Shown one piece after another: positions 1-7,992 of a stretch of 64,000 nt of DNA. The stretch spans positions 581,259 through 645,258 of the forward strand of contig NZ_LT904904.1 in assembly GCF_900199725.1 (NCBI RefSeq), in the 5' to 3' direction. The DNA comes from Cytobacillus massiliigabonensis (GTDB lineage: Bacteria > Bacillota > Bacilli > Bacillales > Cytobacillaceae). A program made the position numbers and the translations under genes. The notes below the pieces were generated by a model that was given only the letters and a program-made list of their open reading frames with translations, was not told the origin of the DNA and searched no databases. How positions within the stretch are numbered: position 1 is the first letter of the stretch; each line of letters begins with the position of its first letter.

Positions 1-216
1 CTCCCAATTACTACAGCAGTTATTCTCCCCAATATATTGATCACCCCATATTTTCAAAACAAAAGATGCTCATTCATCCTTATGAGGTTTGTCCAGAAAA
101 CATTCCTTCTGTAAGAACTGCTTGTATACAGGATTACCATTATTTCCTTCAATTCCTGATTTATGTTGTTGTTCCAATGTAAAAAAAATAGAGAGCAGCC
201 ATTTACTTTAATGGCA
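1..216. other. left flank, no confident gene
   Basis: No convincing gene is seen. On the minus strand a 35-codon frame (TTG at 177, stop at 70-72) has a protein-like composition and ends in KPHKDE, but it has no ribosome binding site. It may be the tail of an older gene or chance. The longer minus frame that runs from 245 to 54 starts inside the insertion sequence and is not credible. Confidence 0.3.
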
Positions 217-251
217 TACTGATCTGACCCAATAAAGTTAGACAAATAATT

Positions 252-1073
252 TTATGCAACTTTTAAGACTTGAGTTCGGTATTCCACCGGACTCAGGTCT
301 TTTAATTTTGCCTTCATTCGTTTGTGATTGTAATAGTGAATATAATCAGCTAATTCCTTTTCAAAATGCTCTATACTGTCAAAATCCTGTAGATAAAGGA
401 GTTCGGACTTTAATAAGCCAAAGAAGTTTTCCATGACTGCATTGTCCAAACAGTTTCCCTTTCGAGACATACTCTGCGTAATTTGGTGCTGTTCTAATGT
501 TTTTTGATATTGTTTCATTTGATAATGCCAGCCTTGATCTGAATGAAGAATCACTTGCTCTCCTGGCTGAAGACGTTCTATTGCTTGGACTAACATTTCT
601 CCGACCAATTTATAAACAGGACGTTTCATGACGTTATAAGCAATGATTTCACCATTACACAAATCAAGTACTGGAGAGAGGTAACGTTTCTCACCGAATA
701 GGTGGAATTCCGTCACATCGGTTACCCATTTTTGATTCACTTTCTCTGCAGAAAAATCACGGTTTAGGATGTTAGGAGCAACTTTTCCCACATTACCTTT
801 ATAAGAACGGTACTTTTTCATGCGGACTAAGCATAGTAAGTCCATATCATTCATTAAACGATTGATGGTTTTTTTATCGTGTTTAAACCCTCGTTTCTCT
901 AGTTCTTTCGTGATCCGACGGTGTCCATAACGACCCTTATGTTCATGAAAAATCTCTTTAATACTTTCTTTTACGTTCGCATATTTATCAGGTTGATTTA
1001 ATTTTTTCTCCCAATAATAATACGTACTACGTGGAATGTCAGCGACTTCAACTAAATCTACAACTTCATACAT
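252..1073 (-). CDS. IS3-family transposase OrfB (DDE integrase domain)
   Basis: This is the catalytic part of the IS3-type transposase, 273 aa. An N-terminal helical region (residues 1-90, HTH_21-like, with GHRRITKEL) is followed by an rve/RNase H-like integrase core. The DDE triad is visible as D in WVTDVTEF, D in [10 protein letters not shown] and E in [11 protein letters not shown], and the typical HYYNHKR motif follows near the C-terminus. The open frame continues upstream of this ATG and overlaps orfA in the -1 frame. An OrfAB fusion through a frameshift in the A-rich overlap (about 1118-1122) is therefore likely, although the slippery site is not the canonical A6G. Confidence 0.95.
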   Translation of the reverse strand: MYEVVDLVEVADIPRSTYYYWEKKLNQPDKYANVKESIKEIFHEHKGRYGHRRITKELEKRGFKHDKKTINRLMNDMDLLCLVRMKKYRSYKGNVGKVAPNILNRDFSAEKVNQKWVTDVTEFHLFGEKRYLSPVLDLCNGEIIAYNVMKRPVYKLVGEMLVQAIERLQPGEQVILHSDQGWHYQMKQYQKTLEQHQITQSMSRKGNCLDNAVMENFFGLLKSELLYLQDFDSIEHFEKELADYIHYYNHKRMKAKLKDLSPVEYRTQVLKVA

Positions 1074-1090
1074 ATGCTTTAGTTCAAAAA

Positions 1091-1621
1091 TTACCTGCGC
1101 TTTGATTTTGTTTGTAATTTTTCCTGCATTTGAACTAAAGCGTTCAACTTTTTTAAGTAGGCATTCTCCATTTCTAAACGCTCAATTTTCGCTTGTAGTA
1201 CTTCTACCGTATCTTCAACTAGTTTTGGTGTTTCTTTCTTTGAATCAATTTTCTTTGTTTCTTTCTTCATAGATGGTCGCCCCTTTTTCTTTGGTTGTAG
1301 GGCGTCTAATCCATCTCGATTTAACTTTAATCTCCAATTTCGTATCATTCCAGGAGAAGAAATATTAAATATCGCAGCTGTATCAATAGAAGATGTACCC
1401 GTTTCGATCATATAATTTAGTACATCCATTTTAAACTGAGTTGAATAACTTGTATAGCTTTTTAGAAAAGCTTCAATGCCATGTTGTTCGTATAGGCGAA
1501 TCCATCCACTCAAAATAGTTGGTTTTACCTGAACCTCCCGCGCAATCTCATTGATAGATTCATTCCCATTTAAATACCTTGAAACAATTAGAATCCTTTG
1601 TTCTGCAGTAAATTTAGCCAT
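1091..1621 (-). CDS. IS3-family transposase OrfA (helix-turn-helix)
   Basis: This is the DNA-binding half of the IS transposase, 176 aa. It has two helix-turn-helix segments (about residues 3-55 and 65-115, with [18 protein letters not shown]) and a C-terminal leucine-zipper-like stretch ([20 protein letters not shown]) that mediates multimerisation in the IS150 group. The start was chosen at the ATG at 1621, behind a GGGGG stretch. The longer frame from 1675 begins within the terminal inverted repeat. It ends 18 bp before the orfB ATG but overlaps the upstream extension of the orfB frame. Confidence 0.92.
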   Translation of the reverse strand: MAKFTAEQRILIVSRYLNGNESINEIAREVQVKPTILSGWIRLYEQHGIEAFLKSYTSYSTQFKMDVLNYMIETGTSSIDTAAIFNISSPGMIRNWRLKLNRDGLDALQPKKKGRPSMKKETKKIDSKKETPKLVEDTVEVLQAKIERLEMENAYLKKLNALVQMQEKLQTKSKRR

Positions 1622-1693
1622 TAAAAAACCCCCATAAATGTTAGTTTGATGTCTAACATTTATGGGGCAGTTCATACTCTCCTTTATCTGCTT

Positions 1694-2455
1694 TTATTTT
1701 AACAATCCTCTCTCGATCGCGGCATACAGTAAGCCGATCGCATCAGATTCTGTTAGCTCGCCTTTTCTCAGCTGATTGAGCCAGTTTTTACTTAAGGCTT
1801 TGTCTCCATGCTTGTTTTCATCTGTAAGGTCTTGTAAAACCCTTTCCGTTAAATCAATTAATGATTTGGATGTTGGTTGATACAATTTAGACTCCTCCTT
1901 ATTTCCAGATGTATTTGGTTTCCTTTTTAATCCAAATGCCTTAACTAACCCATTTACATGACCTAAGGCAATTCTATTTAAATAAGCATCCTGTTTTAAT
2001 TTAACTGCATCTGCTGGAGTGTCAATAAACCCATTCTCAGTGAGCAGAGCTGGCATTGTTGACTCTCTGACCATATGAAAATTTGCTCTTTTCTTTCCAC
2101 GGTCTGTTAAATCGATTTGCTTAATGACTTCAGGATGAATGACATTCTGATAGACGATGGATGCACTGCTTGGGTTATTGTGAATATAGCTTTCGAAGCC
2201 TGTTCCGCCGCCTGAATTGATGTGGACTGACAGCAGATAATCTGCTCCCCACGCATTTGCCATATCTGTCCGCTGGCTCAGTCCTAGCGTAAGATCTGAG
2301 TCCCGGCTTAATCTAACTTGTGCATTTTCATATTGTAAAAGTAAATCACGGATTTTCTTTGAGATTTGCAATGTAAGTTCCTTTTCCTGCAGTCCATTCC
2401 CAACTGCCCCTGGGTCTGCACCGCCGTGTCCTGGATCAATAAAGATTTTAACCAC
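1694..2455 (-). CDS. N-acetylmuramoyl-L-alanine amidase, Amidase_3 (CwlC-like)
   Basis: This is a zinc-dependent peptidoglycan amidase of 253 aa that cleaves the bond between muramic acid and L-alanine. The Amidase_3 domain spans residues 1-175. Metal and catalytic positions are visible as H and E in IDPGHGG and QEKELTL, H in LSVHINSGGG and E in ALLTENGF. There is no signal peptide, which resembles Bacillus CwlC (a mother-cell lytic enzyme) and some phage endolysins. The last 60 residues form a short helical tail rather than SPOR or LysM repeats. It starts with GTG at 2455 behind AAAGGAGGT. The IS element sits immediately downstream, so its native terminator may have been displaced. Confidence 0.88.
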   Translation of the reverse strand: MVKIFIDPGHGGADPGAVGNGLQEKELTLQISKKIRDLLLQYENAQVRLSRDSDLTLGLSQRTDMANAWGADYLLSVHINSGGGTGFESYIHNNPSSASIVYQNVIHPEVIKQIDLTDRGKKRANFHMVRESTMPALLTENGFIDTPADAVKLKQDAYLNRIALGHVNGLVKAFGLKRKPNTSGNKEESKLYQPTSKSLIDLTERVLQDLTDENKHGDKALSKNWLNQLRKGELTESDAIGLLYAAIERGLLK

Positions 2456-2693
2456 TCGTAAACCTCCTTTTCAAGTCAGTTGCAATCCCATCCACTTCTT
2501 ATTAACATATTCAGTGACAGCTTCTTTGTATACTGCACTTGACCAAGTTTGGTTTGTTTTCCGCTCGAAAACCTTTAAATCAAAAATCTTCATTAGATTA
2601 TATATGTAATCACCCGAGTTTTAGACCATGAGCAGGTGGGAAGAGGGGACAGAATCCTTGTCTCACTTTGTTGCATGTTCCTTCTAAACTACG

Positions 2694-2733
2694 AACACAG
2701 CTATTAATCAAACGTTTGATTAGTAGCTGTGTT
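2694..2733. repeat. 40-bp palindrome with core TTAATCAAACGTTTGATTAA
   Basis: A near-perfect palindrome centred at 2713/2714, with arms continuing to ACACAGCTA/TAGCTGTGT and only one G-T pair. The inner core matches the palindromes at 11611 and 44493. It lies in the 380-bp gap upstream of the amidase gene, which otherwise holds only a dispersed GGGACAG-type motif at about 2640-2668. There is no T-tract, so it is not a simple terminator. A TetR-type operator is a guess. Confidence 0.6.
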
Positions 2734-2835
2734 TCGAGTTATTTACGTAGAATAAGATCATTAACAATTTTAAGAAAATCAAAAATAGAAGGAAGGTATA
2801 TCAGTTAAAAGATTCCTCTCCTTCTACTTGTTTTA

Positions 2836-3300
2836 TTAACTTGATTTTTTGGCAAGCACAATGATTCTTCTAAAGTATTCGAGCAACACGTTAAGATCAG
2901 CAATAATAAGCTGTTTTTTGTTTTCATTTATAAAATGAAAATCGAAACAGTATGCCTCTCTAGAATCTTTAGAATTGTAATAGGGAGATTTCAATTTATA
3001 TTTTTCAAATACACTTTTGAGACCTTTATAATGATCAATATTTCGTTTGTAAAACCGTAGACGAAGTTTTTCCTTGTCACGTTGAATAGCTCCAAAAGTA
3101 TAGGTATTGCTAGTAAAATGAATATCCTGTTTCACTAACAATGTATGAAGCGGAGGCCTTAAGTATATATGATCACATTCTCCTTTATTTGATCCCTCCA
3201 GTTCAACATAAAAGTACTTATGACTAGAAAAGAACTGGGCCAATTCTTTTCTAAATATATCTAGTTCGAAATCCTGTCTGCTCATTCCTTTGCATAGCAA
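2836..3300 (-). CDS. hypothetical protein, 154 aa
   Basis: I do not recognise this family. It is a soluble, charged protein of 154 aa with no signal peptide or membrane segment. The sequence alternates aromatic and basic residues (for example FYKRNIDHYKGL) and ends in a helix LLEYFRRIIVLAKK. The start is uncertain: TTG at 3300 gives the longest frame, while an ATG at 3285 follows AAAGGA directly. It stands alone between two gene-poor stretches. Codon composition is AT-rich like its neighbours. Confidence 0.55.
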   Translation of the reverse strand: MLCKGMSRQDFELDIFRKELAQFFSSHKYFYVELEGSNKGECDHIYLRPPLHTLLVKQDIHFTSNTYTFGAIQRDKEKLRLRFYKRNIDHYKGLKSVFEKYKLKSPYYNSKDSREAYCFDFHFINENKKQLIIADLNVLLEYFRRIIVLAKKSS

Positions 3301-3449
3301 TGATTAGAAGATTAATCCTTGCTATATTCACCTCCTTTTGAATGTGATTGGTTCCCGCTGTGCATTCAATTGCTTTATTTAATCCGTAATTATTTGTATT
3401 CTTGCAGATCCTTATTTATAATTTGTTTCATTTTCATGTTGCGAAGAAA

Positions 3450-3701
3450 TTAAGTACAATTCAGGCACGCTATCACCACAAAGTCAATTAAACTAGCATA
3501 TGCTAGCCCTTTGTGTTCAGTAGAAACCTCAGTTAAAATGCCGAATTCTAATATCCTATCGCTAACTATTTTATAGTAGGACTCTTTAGCATGAATCAGG
3601 TGCTGCTCCATTTTTTCGGTTTCTGCCTTCTCAAGGCTCTCAACATTTTGCTCCGTTTGCTCTGTATTCTTTTGCGTGCTGTTTTCAATATTAGTGATAA
3701 A
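3450..3701 (-). pseudogene. probable gene remnant (5'-truncated frame)
   Basis: An 83-codon open frame on the minus strand reads like a real protein. It has a Q/E-rich, coiled-coil-like part (NTEQTEQNVESLEKAETEK) followed by a hydrophobic end. It has no start codon with a ribosome binding site, and a stop lies just upstream. A 53-codon version could begin at the ATG at 3611, but nothing supports translation there. I read it as the 3' remainder of a lost gene; family unknown. The rest of 3702-4187 holds only a dispersed motif (3864-3892) and a promoter-like block (3928-3959). Confidence 0.35.
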
Positions 3702-3927
3702 TTAAATAAAAGATAACTCAAAACCAGCTTCGATCCTATGATTCCTCCAATATTATGCATAGGTATTTGTCACCATTAATGATACCTGTATATTAAATAA
3801 TTTCAATAATATTCTAATTAATTTACAATAAAAGGAGGTTAGATATAAACAAAGATGTGTGAATGGGACATAGGGACATGAATCTTATCCCAGCAATTCA
3901 TTTGCTATGCAATTGATTAAAATGCAG

Positions 3928-3959
3928 AGAATATAGGCATCTCGTCATCCTGTCATATG
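3928..3959 (+). promoter_or_regulatory. promoter-like block shared with 7938-7970
   Basis: The stretch begins AGAATATAGG, continues with ATCTCGTCAT and ends in TATG. It matches 7938-7970 with only a few differences. At 7938 it lies just before a lipoprotein gene, which suggests a promoter or regulator site. Here it is about 230 bp before the next gene, so its role is unclear. Confidence 0.35.
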
Positions 3960-4187
3960 CAGTGCGTGCATCACAAATAATCATGTAATGTATTCACATT
4001 CTTGCCTATGTAATCAATGCCCGTTAGAATAAAGAAGTACATATGCTAGAATTGACAAATAAGTCCAAATGGAAGACTGAGATAAGGAACGATAAAGCTG
4101 CTGCTTTTTAACAGACCCTGGACTTAAATGCACTTGTGTGGCGGAATATGCCAAAGGAAATATTTTTGAGGAGGAGCTAAGACCACA

Positions 4188-4811
4188 ATGTCAATAAAAG
4201 AGGTAATCGATCAAGGAAAAGAAATTAAACTAGACAGTTTACCATGGAGTACAGGATATACACCATTAGCAATATTACTATGCATCATACTCATAGTATC
4301 TTTTATTGGAATATCATATTCTCTATGGAAATCAAAAGTAAATATCATGCTGCTTTCCATTTCAATCATTTTATTTTTAACTATCACGGGTATGACATTA
4401 AAAGAAATAAATGAAGAAAAGAAAGCTGTCTTTACTGATCAGGTAAATGAATGGAGAAGTGAAGTTGCTCAGGAATACATTGAGACATTACCGTCAAGTA
4501 CTAAAGAATTAGAGGAAGTAACGATTAAATCAGAGATGTTAAATAAGTACACTCGAAACTGGTGGCAAATAAAATATACCGATTATGGAAATGAAATAAT
4601 CAATCCTGCGGAGATTTCATTTGATGAGGATAATGAGGCAGTAACAAAAGAAGGAATGTTTGAGGTAGTTATCGATTTAGAAAATGATGAGCAGTCTTAT
4701 ATGGAGTACCAGTATTTAACCGAGGACTTAGGGCATGGAGTGAATGAGGGATACTATAATATTGTCATTCACGTACCTGAGGATTTCACATTTGAAGAAG
4801 AGGAAGAATAA
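4188..4811 (+). CDS. membrane protein with acidic extracytoplasmic domain, 207 aa
   Basis: I do not recognise the family. Two membrane segments are visible (about residues 26-47 and 52-70), followed by a soluble domain of about 135 residues that is rich in E and D and ends in a run of glutamates. A hairpin topology with the soluble part on one face is likely. Translation starts at the ATG behind GAGGAGCT, at a rather long spacing. It is monocistronic, with a strong terminator immediately after it. No catalytic motif is visible. Confidence 0.65.
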   Translation: MSIKEVIDQGKEIKLDSLPWSTGYTPLAILLCIILIVSFIGISYSLWKSKVNIMLLSISIILFLTITGMTLKEINEEKKAVFTDQVNEWRSEVAQEYIETLPSSTKELEEVTIKSEMLNKYTRNWWQIKYTDYGNEIINPAEISFDEDNEAVTKEGMFEVVIDLENDEQSYMEYQYLTEDLGHGVNEGYYNIVIHVPEDFTFEEEEE

Positions 4812-4821
4812 ATGCTTAACG

Positions 4822-4850
4822 AGAGAGAAGTCCGAACACTTCTCTCTTTT
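4822..4850 (+). terminator. rho-independent terminator
   Basis: A 10-bp stem AGAGAGAAGT/ACTTCTCTCT with a 6-base loop is followed by TTTT. It ends the 207-aa membrane protein gene. Confidence 0.85.
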
Positions 4851-5128
4851 TCATTGTTACTGGATAGTTCGGTAAAATATTCGCATAAACAGCAGAGGGT
4901 TTAGTATGAATGAACAGAAAAGCGGTTTAATTATAAAAATTAGCAAACAATCCGATTCCAGCGGATCAGAAACAATCCACTAGTAAAAGCATAGTACACA
5001 AACCATTTCCTTCTATAGATTATATTCATTATCCCCCTGAAATAAAGTTGCTAAAAACTCACCCCTGGATTACCATTTATTTAGTAATTGTAATTAACAA
5101 ACTATATTGAAAAAAGAGGTGTGTCATT
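4851..5128. other. intergenic, nothing recognised
   Basis: AT-rich spacer before the nicotinamidase gene. No gene, repeat or clear promoter could be assigned. Confidence 0.4.
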
Positions 5129-5680
5129 ATGCCTAAACGTGCATTAATTAATATTGACTACACAGAGGACTTTGTCGCAGCGAATGGAGCATTAACTTGC
5201 GGAGAACCAGGGCAGGCAATCGAGCGGAAAATTACTGAATTAACAAAGGAATTCATGTTAAATGGGGAATTTACTATTTTTGCAGTTGATGTACATGAGG
5301 AAGGTGATCCTTATCATCCAGAGACAAAATTATTTCCTCCTCATAACATCCGTCATACAAAAGGCAGAGATTTATTCGGAAGTCTAAAAGAATTGTATGA
5401 AGCAAACGCAGGAGCGGAGAATGTTTATTTTATGGATAAAACAAGATATTCAGCCTTTGCTGGTACAGATTTAGAAATTAAATTGCATGAGCGCGGGATT
5501 GAAGAAATTCACTTGGTTGGTGTTTGTACTGATATATGTGTGCTGCATACAGCGGTGGATGCTTATAACAAGGGATTTAAAATAGTCGTTCATAAAGATG
5601 CAGTGGCATCTTTTAATCAAGCTGGTCATGACTGGGCATTGAGTCATTTTGAAGGGTCACTGGGGGCAACGGTTATTTAA
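5129..5680 (+). CDS. pncA: nicotinamidase (isochorismatase-like hydrolase)
   Basis: It hydrolyses nicotinamide to nicotinate for NAD salvage in the cytoplasm. The protein is 183 aa, the usual length for Bacillus PncA. The isochorismatase-fold catalytic triad is visible: D10 in LINIDYTEDF, K104 in MDKTRYSAF and C133 in VGVCTDICV. Metal-site residues are probably in VDVHEEGDPYHPE. The ATG follows AAAAGAGGTG at good spacing. It is monocistronic. A related isochorismatase-family hydrolase with another substrate cannot be fully excluded, but the fit to PncA is good. Confidence 0.88.
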   Translation: MPKRALINIDYTEDFVAANGALTCGEPGQAIERKITELTKEFMLNGEFTIFAVDVHEEGDPYHPETKLFPPHNIRHTKGRDLFGSLKELYEANAGAENVYFMDKTRYSAFAGTDLEIKLHERGIEEIHLVGVCTDICVLHTAVDAYNKGFKIVVHKDAVASFNQAGHDWALSHFEGSLGATVI

Positions 5681-5745
5681 AAATTAAGGCTGTCTTCTAA
5701 AAAACTGTTGTTTTTAGAGAAATTTTCAGTTTACCAAAAAGACTA

Positions 5746-5875
5746 GTTGATTGGAGCAGAAGGTGCGAGACTCCTATGGGAGGAGTGGGACAGGTGAGAC
5801 CCCACAGGAGCGTTAGCGACGAGGAGGCTCAGCGCCCACCTCGGGGAAAGCGAGCATTCTGGAGCGCAAATCAAC
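5746..5875 (+). repeat. GC-rich dispersed Bacillaceae repeat, copy 1
   Basis: A 130-bp GC-rich element is flanked by GTTGATT at the left and AATCAAC at the right. Internal blocks are GGTGCGAGACTCC, GGAGTGGGACAGGTGAGACC and GAGGAGGCTCAGCG. The same blocks recur in opposite orientation at 16788-16957. It stands out from the AT-rich surroundings and folds back on itself. It looks like a non-coding dispersed repeat and carries no reading frame. Confidence 0.8.
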
Positions 5876-5880
5876 TTCTA

Positions 5881-6165
5881 CCTAATTATGTTAAAAGCAA
5901 CGGGATATATGTACTTAATGATGGCAAGGATAAGTTTTATTTGTTTTTAAGCTAAGAATTTCTTGAAGAAGGGAAAGGCTTTGGGCAAATTGAGGTGAAA
6001 AAAGAAGAAGGTGCGCTCACTATTTATTTGAATGAGACCTCCGATATAGAGCAGGAAAATCAAGTGCAGCATAAATTATACGAGATTCACCAGCTAAAAG
6101 ACTTTGAGTCTCTTCGTGTATTTAAAAATGGAGAAGAAACTCATATCCAAATAATAGGAGTGTAG
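5881..6165 (+). pseudogene. 3' remnant of a protein gene with an internal stop
   Basis: Directly after the GC-rich repeat, a frame reads PNYVKSNGIYVLNDGKDKFY, then meets a TAA within FLS-stop-EFLEEGKG. It continues for about 70 codons through GALTIYLNETSDIEQENQ and a HIQIIGV end at 6163-6165. It has a protein-like composition but no start, so it is the decayed tail of a gene whose 5' part is missing. The repeat lies exactly at the break. Family unknown. Confidence 0.5.
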
Positions 6166-6205
6166 CTGTCTTTCCTTGGTGCCTTCCATTGCTCGCGGAC
6201 AAATA

Positions 6206-6231
6206 AAAGGATCAGCCTGGCTGATCCTTTC
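6206..6231. terminator. bidirectional terminator
   Basis: The stem AAAGGATCAG/CTGATCCTTT with loop CCTGG lies between the remnant on the plus strand and the LysM endopeptidase on the minus strand. A and T tracts on both sides allow use in either direction. Confidence 0.8.
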
Positions 6232-6246
6232 TCATGTAATCATAAA

Positions 6247-7323
6247 TTAATAGAATCGCTTAAACCCATCAAAATGCTTTTGATAATAAGCTTCACTAAG
6301 CTTACTAATGCCTACTCCATTTGATGAACTGGCATGGATAAATTGGTTATCCCCGATGTAGATGCCCATATGGGAGATTCCTGGCTTATATGTATTTTCA
6401 AAAAAGACCAAATCTCCAGGCTGAGGGGTATCCACGTAATAGGAGCGGCTATAATAGCCTTCAGAAGACAATCTGTTAATCGCTTTTCCAGCCTTGTTGA
6501 AAACATAATAGATGAATCCGCTGCAATCCAATGCAGTTGAGCTTGTGCCTCCATATTGGTAAGGTATGCCTATTAGTTTAAGTGCTTCGCTTAATAAAGG
6601 CAGATCTGTATTTGTGACTTGGTCACCGCCACTAGGCTTTTGCTCAGCTGAGGGTTCTTCCTGTCCGTTGACAGCAGGCTTTTCTTCTGCAGCAGGTTTC
6701 CCATTCCCGTTAATTAGTAATTTTTGTCCGACGTAAATTAAATCCGATTTTAAATGATTTACGTTTTTCAGCAGTTGAACGGTTGTCCCAAATTGAACTG
6801 CGATTCTCGATAAGCTATCCCCGCTTTTTACTATGTATTCTGTCTGATTGTTGTTTACCGATGGGGCAGGTGCAGGCAGGGATTCCTCCGCAGGTGCCTT
6901 CGGTGGTGGAGCGGATGATGCAGATACCTTCAAACTTTGCCCTGGATAAATCATATCGGATTTTAAGTTATTCCAGGCGATGAGATCTGCCAATTTAATT
7001 TCATGCTTTGCAGCAATTTTGCTGAGATTGTCTCCCTGAACGACTGTATAAGCTTGTACAGTTTGTGTTAAAGTTGGAGCTTTTTCCGTTTTCGGAGCAG
7101 CGGGGGCAACGAATTGTGCAACTTTTAGCGTTTGCTTGTAAGCTAAGAAATCTGTTGATAGATTGTTTAAAGATTTAAGCTCACCAACTGTCGTATTGTG
7201 CTTTTTGGCAATACTTGAAAGTGTATCCCCCTTTTGTACCGTATAGGTAGAAGCAAAGGCACTTGTAGTAAAGCTTGCCGATAAGAGAGCAGCAGTTGCA
7301 AATGTTGCGACCTTTTTCTTCAT
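6247..7323 (-). CDS. secreted LysM-repeat NlpC/P60 D,L-endopeptidase (LytE/CwlS-like)
   Basis: This is a peptidoglycan endopeptidase that cuts the gamma-D-Glu-diaminopimelate bond and binds the wall through LysM. The 358-aa protein has a signal peptide ending around AFAS, then three LysM repeats (about residues 26-68, 91-132 and 162-203, each of the form YTVxxGDxLSxIA) separated by Pro/Ala-rich linkers. An NlpC/P60 domain covers about 250-358, with catalytic Cys267 in LDCSGF and His in SHMGIYIGDNQFIHAS. The start was placed at the ATG at 7323, 11 bases behind GGGAGGG. The in-frame upstream ATG at 7362 is less likely. Its architecture is that of B. subtilis LytE. Confidence 0.9.
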   Translation of the reverse strand: MKKKVATFATAALLSASFTTSAFASTYTVQKGDTLSSIAKKHNTTVGELKSLNNLSTDFLAYKQTLKVAQFVAPAAPKTEKAPTLTQTVQAYTVVQGDNLSKIAAKHEIKLADLIAWNNLKSDMIYPGQSLKVSASSAPPPKAPAEESLPAPAPSVNNNQTEYIVKSGDSLSRIAVQFGTTVQLLKNVNHLKSDLIYVGQKLLINGNGKPAAEEKPAVNGQEEPSAEQKPSGGDQVTNTDLPLLSEALKLIGIPYQYGGTSSTALDCSGFIYYVFNKAGKAINRLSSEGYYSRSYYVDTPQPGDLVFFENTYKPGISHMGIYIGDNQFIHASSSNGVGISKLSEAYYQKHFDGFKRFY

Positions 7324-7559
7324 TTTTCTCACAACCCTCCCATAATAATCTATATTATGCATATTCTATCATATAAAATGGAGCCTGACACCAACTTATG
7401 GGTATTCTGCCCCTAGGGTAAGAGCTTTTTTTGGACTAATGAAAAAATAAATCGGCTTTTTGTCTGATTTTGACAAATAATATCTAATATTCTCAAAATA
7501 TGGAGTGAGTCTCGAGGACTATTAAAATAAGGATATTAAAATTTATGGGGGAGATATGA

Positions 7560-7808
7560 GTGAAACGCTTATTTAAAGTTGCTATCATGTTCACCTTATT
7601 GTTATTAGACGTGCCTTTAATCTTCCTTTTGATAAGCAGCCAGCATATATTGATGTCCCTTCCAGCAATTAGCCATCATCTGATATTAATACTGTAGCGA
7701 AAAAATAAAATGGCTAATGGTTATGAGGATGGCGCTTTTAAGCCATCGAATTATGTGACTAGAGCAATATTTTCTATCTTTCTTGCACAGGCATTAAATG
7801 ACGATTAG
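7560..7808 (+). pseudogene. decayed SLH-domain surface protein
   Basis: A GGGGGAG site precedes GTG at 7560, which opens a signal-peptide-like frame (KRLFKVAIMFTLLLL). A frame change near 7630 gives DKQPAYIDVPSSN, which is followed by a TAG where a Trp (TGG) would be expected, then PSSDINTVAKK. A second frame change near 7708 restores ANGYEDGAFKPSNYVTRA and IFSIFLAQAL, a clear SLH motif. The pieces add up to a signal peptide plus most of one SLH repeat, with at least two frameshifts, a nonsense change and loss of the remainder. Confidence 0.75.
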
Positions 7809-7838
7809 AATTTAAGTTCGTTTCATTGGTTCAATTTG

Positions 7839-7877
7839 AAATCACCGTAAGGAGAGACTTTTCACGGTGATTTTTTG
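7839..7877 (+). terminator. rho-independent terminator
   Basis: The stem AAATCACCGT/ACGGTGATTT with a 15-base loop and a run of T follows the SLH pseudogene. It is probably the surviving terminator of that gene. Confidence 0.8.
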
Positions 7878-7937
7878 TATTTAAACAGGAAAAATGACCT
7901 AACAATAAATTAGAAGAGGATGTCTTTTTCTCCATAT

Positions 7938-7970
7938 AGAATATAGGAATCTCGTCATTCTTGTCGTATG
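7938..7970 (+). promoter_or_regulatory. promoter-like block upstream of lipoprotein gene
   Basis: The block starting AGAATATAGGAATCTCGTC and ending in CGTATG matches 3928-3959. It lies 23-55 bases before the TTG start of the lipoprotein gene, where a promoter is expected. Which sigma factor uses it is unknown. Confidence 0.4.
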
Positions 7971-7992
7971 ATAATACTAGAAAGGAGATGTC

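Larger units (their letters stand above)
220..1674 (-). mobile_element. IS3-family (IS150-type) insertion sequence, intact
   Basis: This is a complete two-gene element of about 1455 bp. Its ends form imperfect inverted repeats: the left end reads TGATCTGACCCAATAAAG and the right end, read inwards from 1674, reads TGAACTGCCCCATAAATG. Both continue into GTTAGACA. The flanks carry a 3-bp direct repeat TAC at 217-219 and 1675-1677, as expected for IS3-family target duplication. orfA and orfB lie on the minus strand in the -1 frame relation used for a programmed frameshift fusion. Both genes look intact, so the element may be active. It landed about 20 bp behind the stop codon of the amidase gene. 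Confidence 0.93.

Noticed and set aside
54-245. 63-codon minus-strand frame at the left end
   Set aside because: It starts inside the IS element and crosses its end, so it cannot be a native gene.
2694-2733. The 40-bp palindrome as a terminator
   Set aside because: No T-tract follows on either strand, and the same core is found before genes elsewhere in the window.
4831-4838. GTCCGAAC in the terminator loop at 4831 as part of the 52-bp repeat family
   Set aside because: Only the 8-mer is shared. There is no paired GTTCGGAC and no periodic copy, so chance is more likely.
6312-6554. 80-codon frame inside the LysM endopeptidase gene
   Set aside because: It is a shadow in another frame of a gene with complete domain structure.
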